Notes: generated from the letters alone by a model not told the origin. Positions 17,593 through 28,004 are shown, counted from the first letter of the stretch. The stretch is DNA of 64,000 nucleotides from Metabacillus idriensis (GCF_009674765.1 NZ_WKKF01000001.1:434001-498000), one strand, 5' to 3'. Numbers and translations are program-made.

Positions 17593-18279
17593 ATGTCATT
17601 TTCAAAAGAATGCCGAGAGTATGCAAATAAATGGTGGGAAGGAAGCTTTGAACATCCTTTCGTAAAAGGAATTGGCGATGGCACCCTTTCAAAGGATAAA
17701 TTTAAATATTATGTGATGCAGGATTCATATTACTTAACGCATTTTGCAAAAGTGCAGGCTTTTGCAGGGGCGATGGCGCCTGATTTGCATACTACTTACC
17801 GGATGTCCGTTCATTCCCAGGGAACGTATGAGGCAGAGCTCTCTCTGCATCAGCAATTTTCTGTCCTGCTTGGCATTACAGACAGGGAAAGGGAAGAATT
17901 TAAGCCATCTCCAACTGCGTATGCTTACACCTCCCATATGTACCGTTCCGTTGCGACAGGAAATCTTGGAGAAATCATTGCCGCATTACTTCCTTGTTAC
18001 TGGCTCTATTATGAAGTCGGGGAGAATCTGAAAGATTGCAAGCCTGGTGATGATGTCTATGAAAAATGGATCGCGACTTATCACGGTGATTGGTTTAAAG
18101 AGCTGGTTCTTGAACAGGTTGCACGATTTGACGATCTTGCTCTGCGTGCAAGCGATCACGAGAGACAAATGATGAAAGAAAATTTCCTCATCAGTTCGAT
18201 GTATGAATATCGTTTCTGGGACATGGCTGAAAAAATGGAAGCGTGGGATGAGTCAGAAACTGTGCTGATGCAAAAGTGA
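17593..18279 (+). CDS. tenA: Aminopyrimidine aminohydrolase TenA
   Basis: 228 aa. All-helical TenA fold with the active-site cysteine in ALLPCYWLYYEVG near residue 135 and glutamate near the C-terminus (SSMYEYRFWDMA). It salvages degraded thiamine by deaminating the aminomethyl pyrimidine to HMP. The ATG at 17593 has GGAGG nine bases upstream; the 13-codon upstream extension runs into the terminator. First gene of the thi operon; it overlaps tenI by four bases. Confidence 0.94.
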   Translation: MSFSKECREYANKWWEGSFEHPFVKGIGDGTLSKDKFKYYVMQDSYYLTHFAKVQAFAGAMAPDLHTTYRMSVHSQGTYEAELSLHQQFSVLLGITDREREEFKPSPTAYAYTSHMYRSVATGNLGEIIAALLPCYWLYYEVGENLKDCKPGDDVYEKWIATYHGDWFKELVLEQVARFDDLALRASDHERQMMKENFLISSMYEYRFWDMAEKMEAWDESETVLMQK

Positions 18280-18884
18280 AATTGCATCTTGTGACAGACG
18301 GCCGTCGCAATATAGCAGAGCTCATAAAAATCATCACAGACATACATACAGCTGCCGATGCCTTTCATATTAGAGAAAAGAATAAATCGGCTGGGGAACT
18401 TATAGAGCTGGTTGAAGCTCTCCATCAAAATGGGGTGCCGAAATCAAAGCTTGTCATGAATGACCGTGTGGACGCAGCTGTTCTTTCTGGTTTGCATCAG
18501 GTTCAGCTTCCATCACATAGCTTTGATGTGAAAGTGGTGAAACAGAGGTTCCCGCACCTTGTGGCAGGCTGTTCTGTCCACTCTGTTGCTGAAGCAATAT
18601 ATTGTGCTGAAAATGGGGCAGACCGGCTCCTTTTCGGCCATGTATTTCAGACATCATCCAAAGAAGGTTTAAAAGCAAGAGGGATTGGCGCATTAAAGGA
18701 AATAGCGGAATCTGTCAGCATTCCTGTCATTGCAATTGGAGGAATCGTTCCCGCTGCCATTCCTGAAATAAGAGATTTAAAAATTGAAGGAGCAGCCGTG
18801 ATGTCCTGCGTTTTTTCATCAGATCATCCGTATCATGCTGCACTTGAGATTGCAGAACAATTAAAAGGGGGAATGGGCGATTGA
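18276..18884 (+). CDS. tenI: Thiazole tautomerase TenI
   Basis: 202 aa. A ThiE-like TIM barrel with a glycine-rich phosphate-binding end (IPVIAIGGIVPAAIPEI) and RLLFGHVFQTSSKEGLKARGI. TenI aromatises the thiazole phosphate product of ThiG. It lacks full thiamine phosphate synthase activity in B. subtilis. It starts with GTG inside the last codons of tenA and overlaps thiO by four bases. Confidence 0.9.
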   Translation: MKLHLVTDGRRNIAELIKIITDIHTAADAFHIREKNKSAGELIELVEALHQNGVPKSKLVMNDRVDAAVLSGLHQVQLPSHSFDVKVVKQRFPHLVAGCSVHSVAEAIYCAENGADRLLFGHVFQTSSKEGLKARGIGALKEIAESVSIPVIAIGGIVPAAIPEIRDLKIEGAAVMSCVFSSDHPYHAALEIAEQLKGGMGD

Positions 18885-19996
18885 AACCTTTATTTGATGC
18901 CGGTATTATCGGCGGAGGCGTCATCGGGCTTGCCTCTGCCTATTTTTTAGCGAAAGCAGGTATCCGCGTTGCGGTGTTTGAAAGCGGGAAAACAGGCAGC
19001 GGCGCATCAAGTGCTGCGGCCGGAATGCTTGGCGCCCATACTGAAACGGAAAAGGATGATGCTTTTTTCAGGTTTGCGAAAGAAAGCCAGGCGCTTTATC
19101 CGGGATTAGCTCATGATTTGCTGCTGGAGAGCGGAATCGATATACAGCTGCAGTACAATGGAATGTACAAACTGGCAATATCAGCAGAAGAAGCAGATGC
19201 TTTGAAAAAAAGAGCAGAAACAGAAAAGGATGTTGAATGGCATTCTAAAGAAAAAGTTCTAAGGAATGAGGAAGGCATATCAGATGCCATCTATGGAGCT
19301 CTTAAAATTGAAAAGGATGGCCAGGTTAATCCTGCTGCTCTTTGCAAAGCTTTTACAAAAGCCATTCAGCTCATGAATGGAAAGATTTTTGAAAACACAC
19401 CAGTCTATAAAATCAGCAGAATTGAACACTCCCATTATGAAATCGAAACGCCTCAAGATCGCTTTTTTTGCGAAGCTCTTATTCTTGCAAATGGTACATG
19501 GAGCAGCAGATACATAAAGGATTTCGTCCGGAATATATCTGTTTATCCCGTTAAGGGCGAGTGTTTGTCTGTGACATTGAAAGAGGGAAACCTATCATCT
19601 ACTGTTTTTCATGAAAGCTGTTATCTTGTGCCAAAGCTTGACGGGAGAATTGTTATTGGCGCAACGATGAAAGAAGATACCTGGAATACAGAGCCTTCCG
19701 TACAAGGAATCGCTGCTCTCATGAATAAAGCGGTTAAAATGATGCCGGCGATTGAAAAAGCCAGTTTTCATCACGCATGGGCTGGATTAAGACCTAAAAC
19801 AGCAGACGGGAAGCCATTTATTTTCAAGCATCAGGGCATACCGAACCTTTTTGTGACAACAGGTCATTTCAGGAATGGCATCCTGCTTGCTCCGAAAACT
19901 GGTGAAATGATCCGAGATTTATTTTTTAATAGAAATGTAAATGAAGAATACGTTCATGCATTTAGAATGGACCGTGCACTAGAGGTGAGATTATGA
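18881..19996 (+). CDS. thiO: Glycine oxidase ThiO
   Basis: 371 aa. N-terminal FAD-binding dinucleotide fold (AGIIGGGVIGLASAYFLAKAG), GSGASSAAAGML, and a C-terminal GLRPKTADGKPFIF / TTGHFRNGILLAP block typical of ThiO. It oxidises glycine to the imine used for thiazole synthesis. The start is TTG behind GGGGGAATG, coupled to tenI by a four-base overlap; it overlaps thiS by four bases at its end. Confidence 0.94.
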   Translation: MKPLFDAGIIGGGVIGLASAYFLAKAGIRVAVFESGKTGSGASSAAAGMLGAHTETEKDDAFFRFAKESQALYPGLAHDLLLESGIDIQLQYNGMYKLAISAEEADALKKRAETEKDVEWHSKEKVLRNEEGISDAIYGALKIEKDGQVNPAALCKAFTKAIQLMNGKIFENTPVYKISRIEHSHYEIETPQDRFFCEALILANGTWSSRYIKDFVRNISVYPVKGECLSVTLKEGNLSSTVFHESCYLVPKLDGRIVIGATMKEDTWNTEPSVQGIAALMNKAVKMMPAIEKASFHHAWAGLRPKTADGKPFIFKHQGIPNLFVTTGHFRNGILLAPKTGEMIRDLFFNRNVNEEYVHAFRMDRALEVRL

Positions 19997-20196
19997 CCTT
20001 AAAAGTGAATGGGAGCATGATCGATCTGCAGTCTTCTGTGCGCACGGTTCAAGATTTGCTGGCTTTTTATGAGGTAAGTAATAAAATCGTCATCGTTGAA
20101 CATAATTCAGAAATCATAGCCAAAGAAGAATACGCAAAAACGGTTATCAATGATGGGGATGTTCTTGAAATTGTTCATTTTGTAGGAGGAGGATAA
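19993..20196 (+). CDS. thiS: Sulphur carrier protein ThiS
   Basis: 67 aa with a ubiquitin-like fold and the obligatory C-terminal Gly-Gly (VHFVGGG, three glycines). The terminus is adenylated by ThiF and becomes a thiocarboxylate that donates sulphur to the thiazole. Overlaps thiO; thiG follows after three bases. Confidence 0.94.
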   Translation: MTLKVNGSMIDLQSSVRTVQDLLAFYEVSNKIVIVEHNSEIIAKEEYAKTVINDGDVLEIVHFVGGG

Positions 20197-20199
20197 TTG

Positions 20200-20967
20200 A
20201 TGCTGACAATCGCAGGAAAAACGTTTCAATCGAGATTGCTGCTTGGAACGGGAAAGTATCCGTCTTTTGACATTCAAAAAGAAGCAGTACAAGCGGCTGA
20301 AACTGATATTTTAACGTTTGCGGTTAGGAGAATGAATCTTTTTGAACCGTCTCAGCCTAATTTTCTGGAGCAGCTTGATCTTTCACGCTACACGCTGCTG
20401 CCGAACACAGCTGGTGCGAAAACGGCGGAAGAAGCAGTCAGAATTGCCAAGCTCGCTAAGGCATCAGGGTTATGTGATATGATAAAAGTAGAAGTCATCG
20501 GGTGTGCGAAGACACTGCTGCCCGATCCTGTAGAAACCTTAAAAGCAAGTGAGGAGCTTGTAAAGGAAGGGTTTATAGTGCTTCCTTACACGTCTGATGA
20601 TGTCGTGCTTGCAAGAAGACTTGAAGAAACAGGTGTTCATGCCATTATGCCAGGCGCGTCACCAATTGGTTCAGGTCAGGGAATTATCAACCCTCTGAAT
20701 CTATCTTTTATTATTGAACAAACGAATCTGCCGGTTATTGTGGATGCAGGTATAGGATCAGCTGCTGATGCAGCAAAAGCGATGGAGCTTGGAGCGGATG
20801 GCGTTTTGTTAAACACCGCCGTTTCTGCTGCAGGCAATCCGGTCAAAATGGCAGCGGCTATGAAGCTTGCCATTGAAGCAGGAAGATTAAGCTTTGAAGC
20901 AGGCAGAATACCGGTAAAAACCTATGCATCTGCAAGCAGCCCGATCGAAGGAATGATGACATCCTAA
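20200..20967 (+). CDS. thiG: Thiazole synthase ThiG
   Basis: 255 aa. TIM barrel with the Schiff-base lysine in [20 protein letters not shown] and the phosphate-binding [30 protein letters not shown]. It joins deoxyxylulose 5-phosphate, the imine from ThiO and sulphur from ThiS. A TTG directly precedes the ATG; TAGGAGGAGG fits the ATG at 20200. The next gene begins directly after its stop. Confidence 0.95.
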   Translation: MLTIAGKTFQSRLLLGTGKYPSFDIQKEAVQAAETDILTFAVRRMNLFEPSQPNFLEQLDLSRYTLLPNTAGAKTAEEAVRIAKLAKASGLCDMIKVEVIGCAKTLLPDPVETLKASEELVKEGFIVLPYTSDDVVLARRLEETGVHAIMPGASPIGSGQGIINPLNLSFIIEQTNLPVIVDAGIGSAADAAKAMELGADGVLLNTAVSAAGNPVKMAAAMKLAIEAGRLSFEAGRIPVKTYASASSPIEGMMTS

Positions 20968-21984
20968 ATGGAACGGTACTCTAGGCAAATCTTATTTTCT
21001 CCAATAGGAGAAGCAGGGCAGAAGAACATTCGAAATGGTCATGTGCTCATTATCGGTGCGGGGGCTCTTGGGACGGCAAATGCAGAAATGCTTGTACGTG
21101 CGGGTGTCGGCAAACTGACGATTGTGGACCGGGACTACGTTGAATGGAGCAACTTGCAGCGGCAGCAGCTCTATACAGAAGAAGATGCGGTTTTGCGTCT
21201 TCCTAAAGCAGCTGCTGCAAAACAAAGACTATCCCAGATTAATCATGAAGTAGAAGTCAGGGCGGTCATTGAAGATGTGACGGCTGAAAATATTTTTGAA
21301 TTTAGTCAGGATGCAGATGTTATTGTTGATGCAACTGATAATTTTGAAACGCGGCTTGTGATCAATGATGCAGCTCTTAAGCAGGGCATTCCTTGGATCT
21401 ACGGGGCATGTGTCGGAAGCTATGGCCTGACTTATGCGATCTTGCCCGGGCTTTCGCCTTGTCTGAACTGCCTTTTGAAGCAAATTCCAATGGAAGGACA
21501 AACGTGTGATACAGTGGGGATTATCAGTCCTGCTGTCCAAATGGTTGCCTCTTATCAAACAGGGGAAGTGCTGAAATTGTTAACAGGCGCAGCCGATCAG
21601 GTGAGAAAAGAATTGCTGTCGTTTGATGTTTGGAGAAATCAATTTTCGCAAATAAAAGTCCATGCACTGAAAGATTCAGCTTGTCCATCCTGCGGCGAAT
21701 CTGCCGTTTATCCATTTTTATCACGCAATAATAGTGTGAAAATGTCGGTTCTATGCGGCAGAGATACGGTTCAAATAAGACCTTCAGTCTCTAAAGAAAT
21801 GAACTTTAAGGAGCTTGCAAAAACACTTGGCAGAGCTGCAGCAGAAATCACGGCAAATCCTTATTTGCTCTCATTTCAGACGGAGCATCACAGAATCGTG
21901 GTCTTCCGTGACGGCCGTGCACTGATTCATGGAACAAAAGATCTAGCGGAAGCAAGGAAAATTTATCAGCGCTATTTAGGATAA
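20968..21984 (+). CDS. thiF: ThiS adenylyltransferase ThiF
   Basis: 338 aa. E1-like fold: ILIIGAGALG-type nucleotide loop (HVLIIGAGALGTANAEML), DRDYVEWSNLQRQ, DATDNFETR, and two CxxC zinc pairs (SPCLNC, ACPSC). It adenylates the C-terminus of ThiS. It is slightly shorter than two-domain forms; the C-terminal ~90 residues (after the second CxxC) are an added domain. Last gene of the operon: no thiD follows, unlike B. subtilis. Confidence 0.92.
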   Translation: MERYSRQILFSPIGEAGQKNIRNGHVLIIGAGALGTANAEMLVRAGVGKLTIVDRDYVEWSNLQRQQLYTEEDAVLRLPKAAAAKQRLSQINHEVEVRAVIEDVTAENIFEFSQDADVIVDATDNFETRLVINDAALKQGIPWIYGACVGSYGLTYAILPGLSPCLNCLLKQIPMEGQTCDTVGIISPAVQMVASYQTGEVLKLLTGAADQVRKELLSFDVWRNQFSQIKVHALKDSACPSCGESAVYPFLSRNNSVKMSVLCGRDTVQIRPSVSKEMNFKELAKTLGRAAAEITANPYLLSFQTEHHRIVVFRDGRALIHGTKDLAEARKIYQRYLG

Positions 21985-22007
21985 CAAGTTTATAAGAATT
22001 CATGAAA

Positions 22008-22037
22008 CAAAACTGGCCTATGCTGGCCAGTTTTTTC
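22008..22037 (+). terminator. Terminator of the thi operon
   Basis: AAAACTGGCC / GGCCAGTTTT hairpin then a T run. Confidence 0.88.
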
Positions 22038-22125
22038 TGTATGATGACATAGATTTATTGGATTTCTTTCTTATTTTAGACTAGCATGGACTTATCAATT
22101 ATTTTATAAAGATTGAAGGTAGAAC

Positions 22126-23361
22126 ATGTCTAATAAATCTAAGAATTTGGCTGGAATATCACTTGCTGTCATGGGAGCGGGGTTTGCCGCAACAATCCCT
22201 TTTCAGGGATCAGGTGCTGGAGAATTTCTTCAGGGAGGATTTGAAGCCGGGCTTGTCGGCGGGTTAGCAGACTGGTTTGCTGTTACAGCGTTATTCAGAC
22301 ACCCATTCGGCTTGCCTATCCCACACACCGCATTATTGCCGAAGAATCGCAACAGGATGATCAGGGGACTTGTTAACACAATCGAAAATGACTGGCTGTC
22401 AAAGGACAGCATTCAGACAAAATTATCTCAAATAAATCTCACAGAAAAGCTGCTGCCTATCCTTGAGAAAGAGGTTCATTCGGATTCTTTCAAAAAAACA
22501 ATGAAATCGCTTATGATCCAAATGATTGAAAGTGTGGATCTCGAAAAGCTTGCTCCCCTTATCCAGAAGCAGCTGAAAGGATATTTAACATCTGATGAAG
22601 TATTGAACCTCCTTAAAGCTCTCATTCATCAGGTGCTTGAACGGAAATATGATGAAAAGAGCCTGGATTATTTCCTTATGAAATCTGAGGAGTGGGCGTC
22701 AAGACGCGATCAGCGTGAGGAGTTTGGACGATTTGCGATGAGGGCCATTGATAATGGACAGGCCGATGGGTTTTTGCAATTTGCCATAAAATCCTTCCGG
22801 AATATTGTAAACGAAGAAAAACTCGGAAAGATTCTCCAGGATATTATTCTGAATGTAATTGGCGGTTTGAGGAATCCTGAAAGTGAATACCGGCAGTCCA
22901 TCCTTGATCGCGTTCGAAAAGAATTGCTCAGCATTCAGGAAAACTCTGCTTTGCTAGAGGAAATTGACCGCGTGATTTCTGAGTGGGACCATTCTGAAAA
23001 ACTGCTGACAATCTTAAAGAAAACGCAATTAAAAACAATAGCTTTTATTGAAGAAGGTACATTTATGGACGATCATCTTATGCCTTTTGCTGATCAATTA
23101 ATCGGAAGAATCAGTGCAGATAAAGAAAAAATAGATGCTATCGAGAGTAAAATACAAGAACAAATCACTCTATTTATAGAAAAAAACCATTCAAAAATCG
23201 GCAAACTGGTCGAAGAGAATTTAAACAAGCTTGATGATGAGACATTAATTGATATGATTGAAAATAATGTCGGGAAAGATTTACAGTGGATTCGAGTGAA
23301 CGGTGCAGTGTGCGGATTTTTCATCGGAATTATTTTAACGGGACTAAAAATGCTCTTTTAA
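22126..23361 (+). CDS. DUF445 family membrane protein (YheB-like)
   Basis: 411 aa. A hydrophobic N-terminus (GISLAVMGAGFAATIPF), then GLVGGLADWFAVTALFRHPFGLPIPHTALLPKNR, the DUF445 signature, a long charged helical middle and a C-terminal membrane helix (GAVCGFFIGIILTGLKML). Function unknown; the B. subtilis relative YheB is uncharacterised. Stands alone between the thi terminator and fabI. Confidence 0.85.
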   Translation: MSNKSKNLAGISLAVMGAGFAATIPFQGSGAGEFLQGGFEAGLVGGLADWFAVTALFRHPFGLPIPHTALLPKNRNRMIRGLVNTIENDWLSKDSIQTKLSQINLTEKLLPILEKEVHSDSFKKTMKSLMIQMIESVDLEKLAPLIQKQLKGYLTSDEVLNLLKALIHQVLERKYDEKSLDYFLMKSEEWASRRDQREEFGRFAMRAIDNGQADGFLQFAIKSFRNIVNEEKLGKILQDIILNVIGGLRNPESEYRQSILDRVRKELLSIQENSALLEEIDRVISEWDHSEKLLTILKKTQLKTIAFIEEGTFMDDHLMPFADQLIGRISADKEKIDAIESKIQEQITLFIEKNHSKIGKLVEENLNKLDDETLIDMIENNVGKDLQWIRVNGAVCGFFIGIILTGLKMLF

Positions 23362-23433
23362 TTAGCTGAAATGATTCAGGTTCGTCCATGAAATCCAGCA
23401 GTGGTCTAGAAAATAAGGAAATAGCATGATATA

Positions 23434-23452
23434 ATTATAACCAGGTACTAAT
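23434..23452 (+). promoter_or_regulatory. Probable FapR operator at fabI
   Basis: Reverse-complemented, this reads ATTAGTACCTGGTTATAAT. I count 16 of 19 matches to the B. subtilis FapR site as I recall it. It overlaps the probable -10 (TATAAT at 23430), as expected for repression of fatty-acid genes relieved by malonyl-CoA. Confidence 0.6.
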
Positions 23453-23479
23453 AACATGTATTAATTAGGAGGATTCCAA

Positions 23480-24253
23480 ATGAATTTATCATTAGCTGGA
23501 CGCAATGTAGTCGTAATGGGCGTCGCAAACAAACGAAGCATTGCCTGGGGAATTGCCCGTTCTCTTCACACGGCGGGAGCGCGTCTTATCTTTACATATG
23601 CAGGTGAACGCCTTGAAAAATCAGTGCGTGATCTAGTTGAAACACTTGACCGCAATGATTCGATTGTTCTCCCATGTGATGTAACGAATGATGCTGAAAT
23701 TGACACATGTTTTGAAGCGATTAAAAAAGAAGTCGGCGTTATTCACGGAATCGCCCATTGCATCGCGTTTGCGCATAAGGAAGAACTGAGCGGAGAGTAC
23801 ATGAATACAACGCGCGAAGGATTTTTGCTTGCTCACAATATCAGTTCTTATTCTCTGACAGCTGTCGCAAAAGCTGCAAGAGGCTTAATGACAGAGGGCG
23901 GAAGCATCGTGACACTCACATATCTCGGCGGAGAAAGAGTCCTTCCTAACTACAACGTGATGGGAGTTGCAAAGGCATCACTGGATGCAAGTGTGAGATA
24001 CCTGGCAAGCGATTTAGGAAAAGACGGCATCCGCGTGAATTCCATTTCTGCCGGCCCAATCCGTACGCTTTCTGCAAAAGGAATCAGCGATTTCAACTCC
24101 ATCCTGAAAGATATCGAAGAACGCGCGCCGCTGCGCCGCACAACAACACCAGAAGAAGTTGGAGATACAGCCTTATTCTTATTCAGCGACCTTGCAAGAG
24201 GCATGACTGGCGAAAATCTTCACGTTGACTCTGGCTATCATATTTTAGGTTAA
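23480..24253 (+). CDS. fabI: Enoyl-ACP reductase FabI
   Basis: 257 aa. A short-chain dehydrogenase-like fold with the FabI nucleotide loop (GVANKRSIAWGIA), catalytic Tyr and Lys in LPNYNVMGVAKASLDASVRYLA, and DSGYHILG at the C-terminus. It reduces enoyl-ACP in each round of type II fatty acid elongation, and is the triclosan target. AGGAGG lies well placed before the ATG. In B. subtilis fabI also precedes cotO. Confidence 0.95.
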   Translation: MNLSLAGRNVVVMGVANKRSIAWGIARSLHTAGARLIFTYAGERLEKSVRDLVETLDRNDSIVLPCDVTNDAEIDTCFEAIKKEVGVIHGIAHCIAFAHKEELSGEYMNTTREGFLLAHNISSYSLTAVAKAARGLMTEGGSIVTLTYLGGERVLPNYNVMGVAKASLDASVRYLASDLGKDGIRVNSISAGPIRTLSAKGISDFNSILKDIEERAPLRRTTTPEEVGDTALFLFSDLARGMTGENLHVDSGYHILG

Positions 24254-24281
24254 TCTAAGCCTGAACATTAAAATACAGTAG

Positions 24282-24323
24282 AAAACGGGTAATGAATTGC
24301 AGAGCAATTTGTGCCCGTTTTTT
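24282..24323 (+). terminator. Terminator after fabI
   Basis: AAACGGGTAA...AATTGC folds on GCAATTTGTGCCCGTTT, followed by Ts. Confidence 0.82.
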
Positions 24324-24399
24324 TGTTATTAGGGGTGAATATTGGCTAAGCTATGATTCCCTATCCATATGATTGAGAGTGTTTAGTGGACTCAAAGAT

Positions 24400-24720
24400 A
24401 GATCCAATTTCATGAAAGAGCATGAAAAGTGTACTCAAAGCCCCTGTATGATTCCTCAATTTCATGAAAGAGCGTGAAAAATGGACTCAAAGCCCCTGTA
24501 TGATTCCTCAATTTCATGAAGGCGCGTGAAAAATGGACTTAAAGCCCCTGTATGATTCCTCAATTTCATGAAGGAGCGTGAAAAGTGTACTCAAAGCCCC
24601 TGTATGATTCCTCAATTTCATGAAAGATCGTGAAAAGTGTACTCAAAGCCCTTGTATGACTCCCCAATTTCATGAAAGAGCGTGAAAAGTGGATATAAAA
24701 CCCTGTATGATTCCCCAACC
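24400..24720 (+). repeat. 52-bp tandem repeat array B (six units)
   Basis: TTTCATGAA starts at 24408, 24460, 24512, 24564, 24616 and 24668: exactly 52 bases each time. Units also share GAGCGTGAAAA, ACTCAAAGCCC and TGTATGATTCC. The reverse complement of array A (11051-11415) has the same word order, so the two arrays are one family in opposite orientation. Confidence 0.92.
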
Positions 24721-24877
24721 TCAGAATAAAGCATATTCCAAAGAATCAAATACCCTCCAAAGTCTATTTTTTATTCCGGAAAAAAATAAGTTTGCTGCTT
24801 GTCCATGTGACCACTCCTCTTCTGATAAAATATGGATAAGGATTGAAATCCTAATCATAAGGAGGATTGGTTTTTTC

Positions 24878-25339
24878 ATGAGTGAATTTCAAGATCAAGT
24901 TACTGTCGATGCACCGCTTGACCAAGTATTCAAATTTGCGGCAGACATTGAAAATGCCCCTTTGTTTATGCAAAATGTGAAGAAAGTCGAAAAGCTGACG
25001 GATGGTCCTGTCCAAGCAGGCACGAAATACAGGGAAACCCGTGAAATAAGAGGAAGAGAAGCATCAGCGATTATTGAGTTTATAGAATTTGTTCCGAGCG
25101 CAAAGTATTCCGTTAAAAGTGAAATGAACGGGATGGAAGCCATTTATCATTACACGTTTTCATCATCAGGCAATCAGACAACAATCCGTTTCGAATGTGA
25201 AATCAATGCGAAAAAATTCACAATGAAACTCATTAAGCCGGTATTTGTGAAGATTATGAAAAAAGAAGACGGAGATCATCTTCAGCACTTGAAAAAAGCG
25301 TTTGAAGCTAAGGATGCAGATGATAAAAAAGGACAGTGA
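24878..25339 (+). CDS. SRPBCC-family protein
   Basis: 153 aa. VTVDAPLDQVFKFAADIENAPLFMQNVKKVEKL is a typical START/polyketide-cyclase-like opening, followed by alternating strands. Such proteins bind hydrophobic ligands; no ligand can be named. An upstream extension of 63 codons would read through the 52-bp repeats and is rejected, since AAGGAGG precedes the ATG at 24878. The next gene (GNAT) starts three bases after its stop, so the two are co-transcribed. Confidence 0.82.
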   Translation: MSEFQDQVTVDAPLDQVFKFAADIENAPLFMQNVKKVEKLTDGPVQAGTKYRETREIRGREASAIIEFIEFVPSAKYSVKSEMNGMEAIYHYTFSSSGNQTTIRFECEINAKKFTMKLIKPVFVKIMKKEDGDHLQHLKKAFEAKDADDKKGQ

Positions 25340-25342
25340 CCA

Positions 25343-25792
25343 ATGATGGGAGTAACATTTAAACTGGCTGAATCAGACGAATTAGAAGAAATATATGAAT
25401 TAGCAGGAGAAAACCGCAGGGAAGCAACAAATCATGTTTCAGACGATAATAAGGAAAAAATGATTGAAGCCTATGAACACTCCGCTAAATATCAGGCTTA
25501 TTTTGTGTGCCTGATGGACGGGAGCACATTGATTGGATGGATTATGATTGATAAAGCATTCGATTTCCTGACAGGCGATGAAATTGGCTGGATTAATGAT
25601 TTATATGTAAAAGTATCATACAGAGGCAAGGGCTACTCCAAGCTATTGATGGAGGAAGCATTAAAGGAATTCAAAAAAAACGGGTACAGTGATGTAAGAC
25701 TGAATGTGTATGCTCATAACCAGAAAGCAATGAAACTATACGAACAAATGGGGTTCAAAGACGTCAGCAAATTTATGAAAATATCTCTTTAA
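25343..25792 (+). CDS. GNAT-family N-acetyltransferase
   Basis: 149 aa. Acetyl-CoA loop visible as VSYRGKGYSKLLMEEALKE, followed by RLNVYAHNQKAMKLYEQMGF, the usual C-terminal GNAT end. Substrate unknown. Two ATG codons in a row; AAAAGGA fits either. Coupled to the SRPBCC gene. Confidence 0.85.
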   Translation: MMGVTFKLAESDELEEIYELAGENRREATNHVSDDNKEKMIEAYEHSAKYQAYFVCLMDGSTLIGWIMIDKAFDFLTGDEIGWINDLYVKVSYRGKGYSKLLMEEALKEFKKNGYSDVRLNVYAHNQKAMKLYEQMGFKDVSKFMKISL

Positions 25793-25861
25793 TACTCTCT
25801 CATAAAACAAATCTCTCCGCATATACTTCTTTGTAGAACACGAACATGAGGAGGGACGTCT

Positions 25862-26278
25862 GTGAAAAAGCACCAATCTGTTAAGAATCCTCCGCTGCTG
25901 TATATCGTTCAGCCGGAATTTGAACCTGTGTTAACATCAATGCAAAAAACATATGTCGTAAAAAGAGAGCTGCCGGCCGAAACCGCAGCTGCACCTGAGG
26001 AGGCTGTTTTAAGCGAGGAAGTGAAGCCTGAGGCAGCTGTCCAAAAAGAAGGCAAATTGACAAAGCCTCTTCATTCCTTCAATGACTTGTCGATCCCGGA
26101 TAAAATTCAGCTGCTTCTTCATTTGCCTGACCGTCTCTCAAGCCTGAACTGCAGCATCTCAACGAACATTAAAACCCACATAGGCAAAGTAACAGAATAC
26201 AAGGATAACTGTGTGACGATTAACGGTGAAAAAGTTCCGCTGGAAGAAATACAGGCCATTCATTTAAAAGGTTTATAA
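25862..26278 (+). CDS. cotO: Spore coat protein CotO
   Basis: 138 aa. N-terminus KNPPLLYIVQPEFEPVLTSMQKTYVVKRE matches the CotO opening, the middle is Ala/Glu/Pro-rich, and the C-terminal half (FNDLSIPDKIQLLLHLPDRL) is conserved in CotO. It takes part in outer coat morphogenesis with CotH in B. subtilis. The GTG start follows GAGGAGGG. Location right after fabI is as in B. subtilis, although an SRPBCC-GNAT pair is inserted here. Confidence 0.85.
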   Translation: MKKHQSVKNPPLLYIVQPEFEPVLTSMQKTYVVKRELPAETAAAPEEAVLSEEVKPEAAVQKEGKLTKPLHSFNDLSIPDKIQLLLHLPDRLSSLNCSISTNIKTHIGKVTEYKDNCVTINGEKVPLEEIQAIHLKGL

Positions 26279-26279
26279 G

Positions 26280-26307
26280 AAGTGTCCGTGAATGGGCACT
26301 TTTTTTG
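26280..26307 (+). terminator. Terminator after cotO
   Basis: AAGTGTCC / GGGCACTT hairpin (one G-U) followed by seven Ts. Confidence 0.82.
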
Positions 26308-26402
26308 TATTTCATTTGAATAAATACAGTCCCCTAAGGTGCAGTTGAGGAGATACCAGATCAGTTTGGATAAGCAAACTGATTTTGTTCACATTTAAGT
26401 CG

Positions 26403-26495
26403 AATTAAATCTCAATGCGCGCGAATTAATTTGGAAAGCCCGTGAATTAAATTAAAAGCACGCCAATGAACTGGCAAACCCCTTGATTAACTTCA
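26403..26495 (+). repeat. 21-bp periodic repeat, AATTAA type
   Basis: AATTAAAT, AATTAATT, AATTAAAT, then weaker AATGAACT and GATTAACT start at 26403, 26424, 26445, 26465 and 26485, i.e. 20-21 bases apart, separated by GC-containing spacers such as GGAAAGCCCGTG. Same family as 56959-57055. Confidence 0.65.
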
Positions 26496-26513
26496 GGTCA
26501 TTCAGCAGTGGAT

Positions 26514-26545
26514 CAAAAAAACTCATACACAACGTATGAGTTTTC
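26514..26545 (-). terminator. Terminator after the CotI-type gene
   Basis: AAAAACTCATAC / GTATGAGTTTT hairpin with A and T runs. Confidence 0.8.
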
Positions 26546-26552
26546 TCGATCT

Positions 26553-27770
<1,218 letters not shown>

Positions 27771-27807
27771 TTACTTCATAGGTTATGAAAATAGTGCGTT
27801 TTTTGTC

Positions 27808-27845
27808 CTAGGCTCTTTTCGTAAACTTATTTTGTTGTTTTGATT
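27808..27845 (+). mobile_element. MITE left-end fragment
   Basis: GGCTCTTTTCGTAAACTTAT followed by TTGTTGTTTT matches the left end of the elements at 44236 and 37365. Nothing else of the element follows. It lies in the 243-base divergent region between two coat genes. Confidence 0.45.
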
Positions 27846-28004
27846 TTTACAGCAGTATTCTCCGCACAGGATGATAACACACAATATTCCGCTGAAAAGT
27901 GATGAATTCGCCTTTTTTTTAAATAGTTTCTCTGGGGAAAGCACACCATTCCGCTTATTTCCGTATTTTAAGATAAGGGTTTTATAGACGAATGGAGGTA
28001 ACGT

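Noticed and set aside
24689-24877. Long N-terminal extension of the SRPBCC gene
   Set aside because: It would be translated from the tandem repeats; a strong AAGGAGG supports the ATG at 24878.
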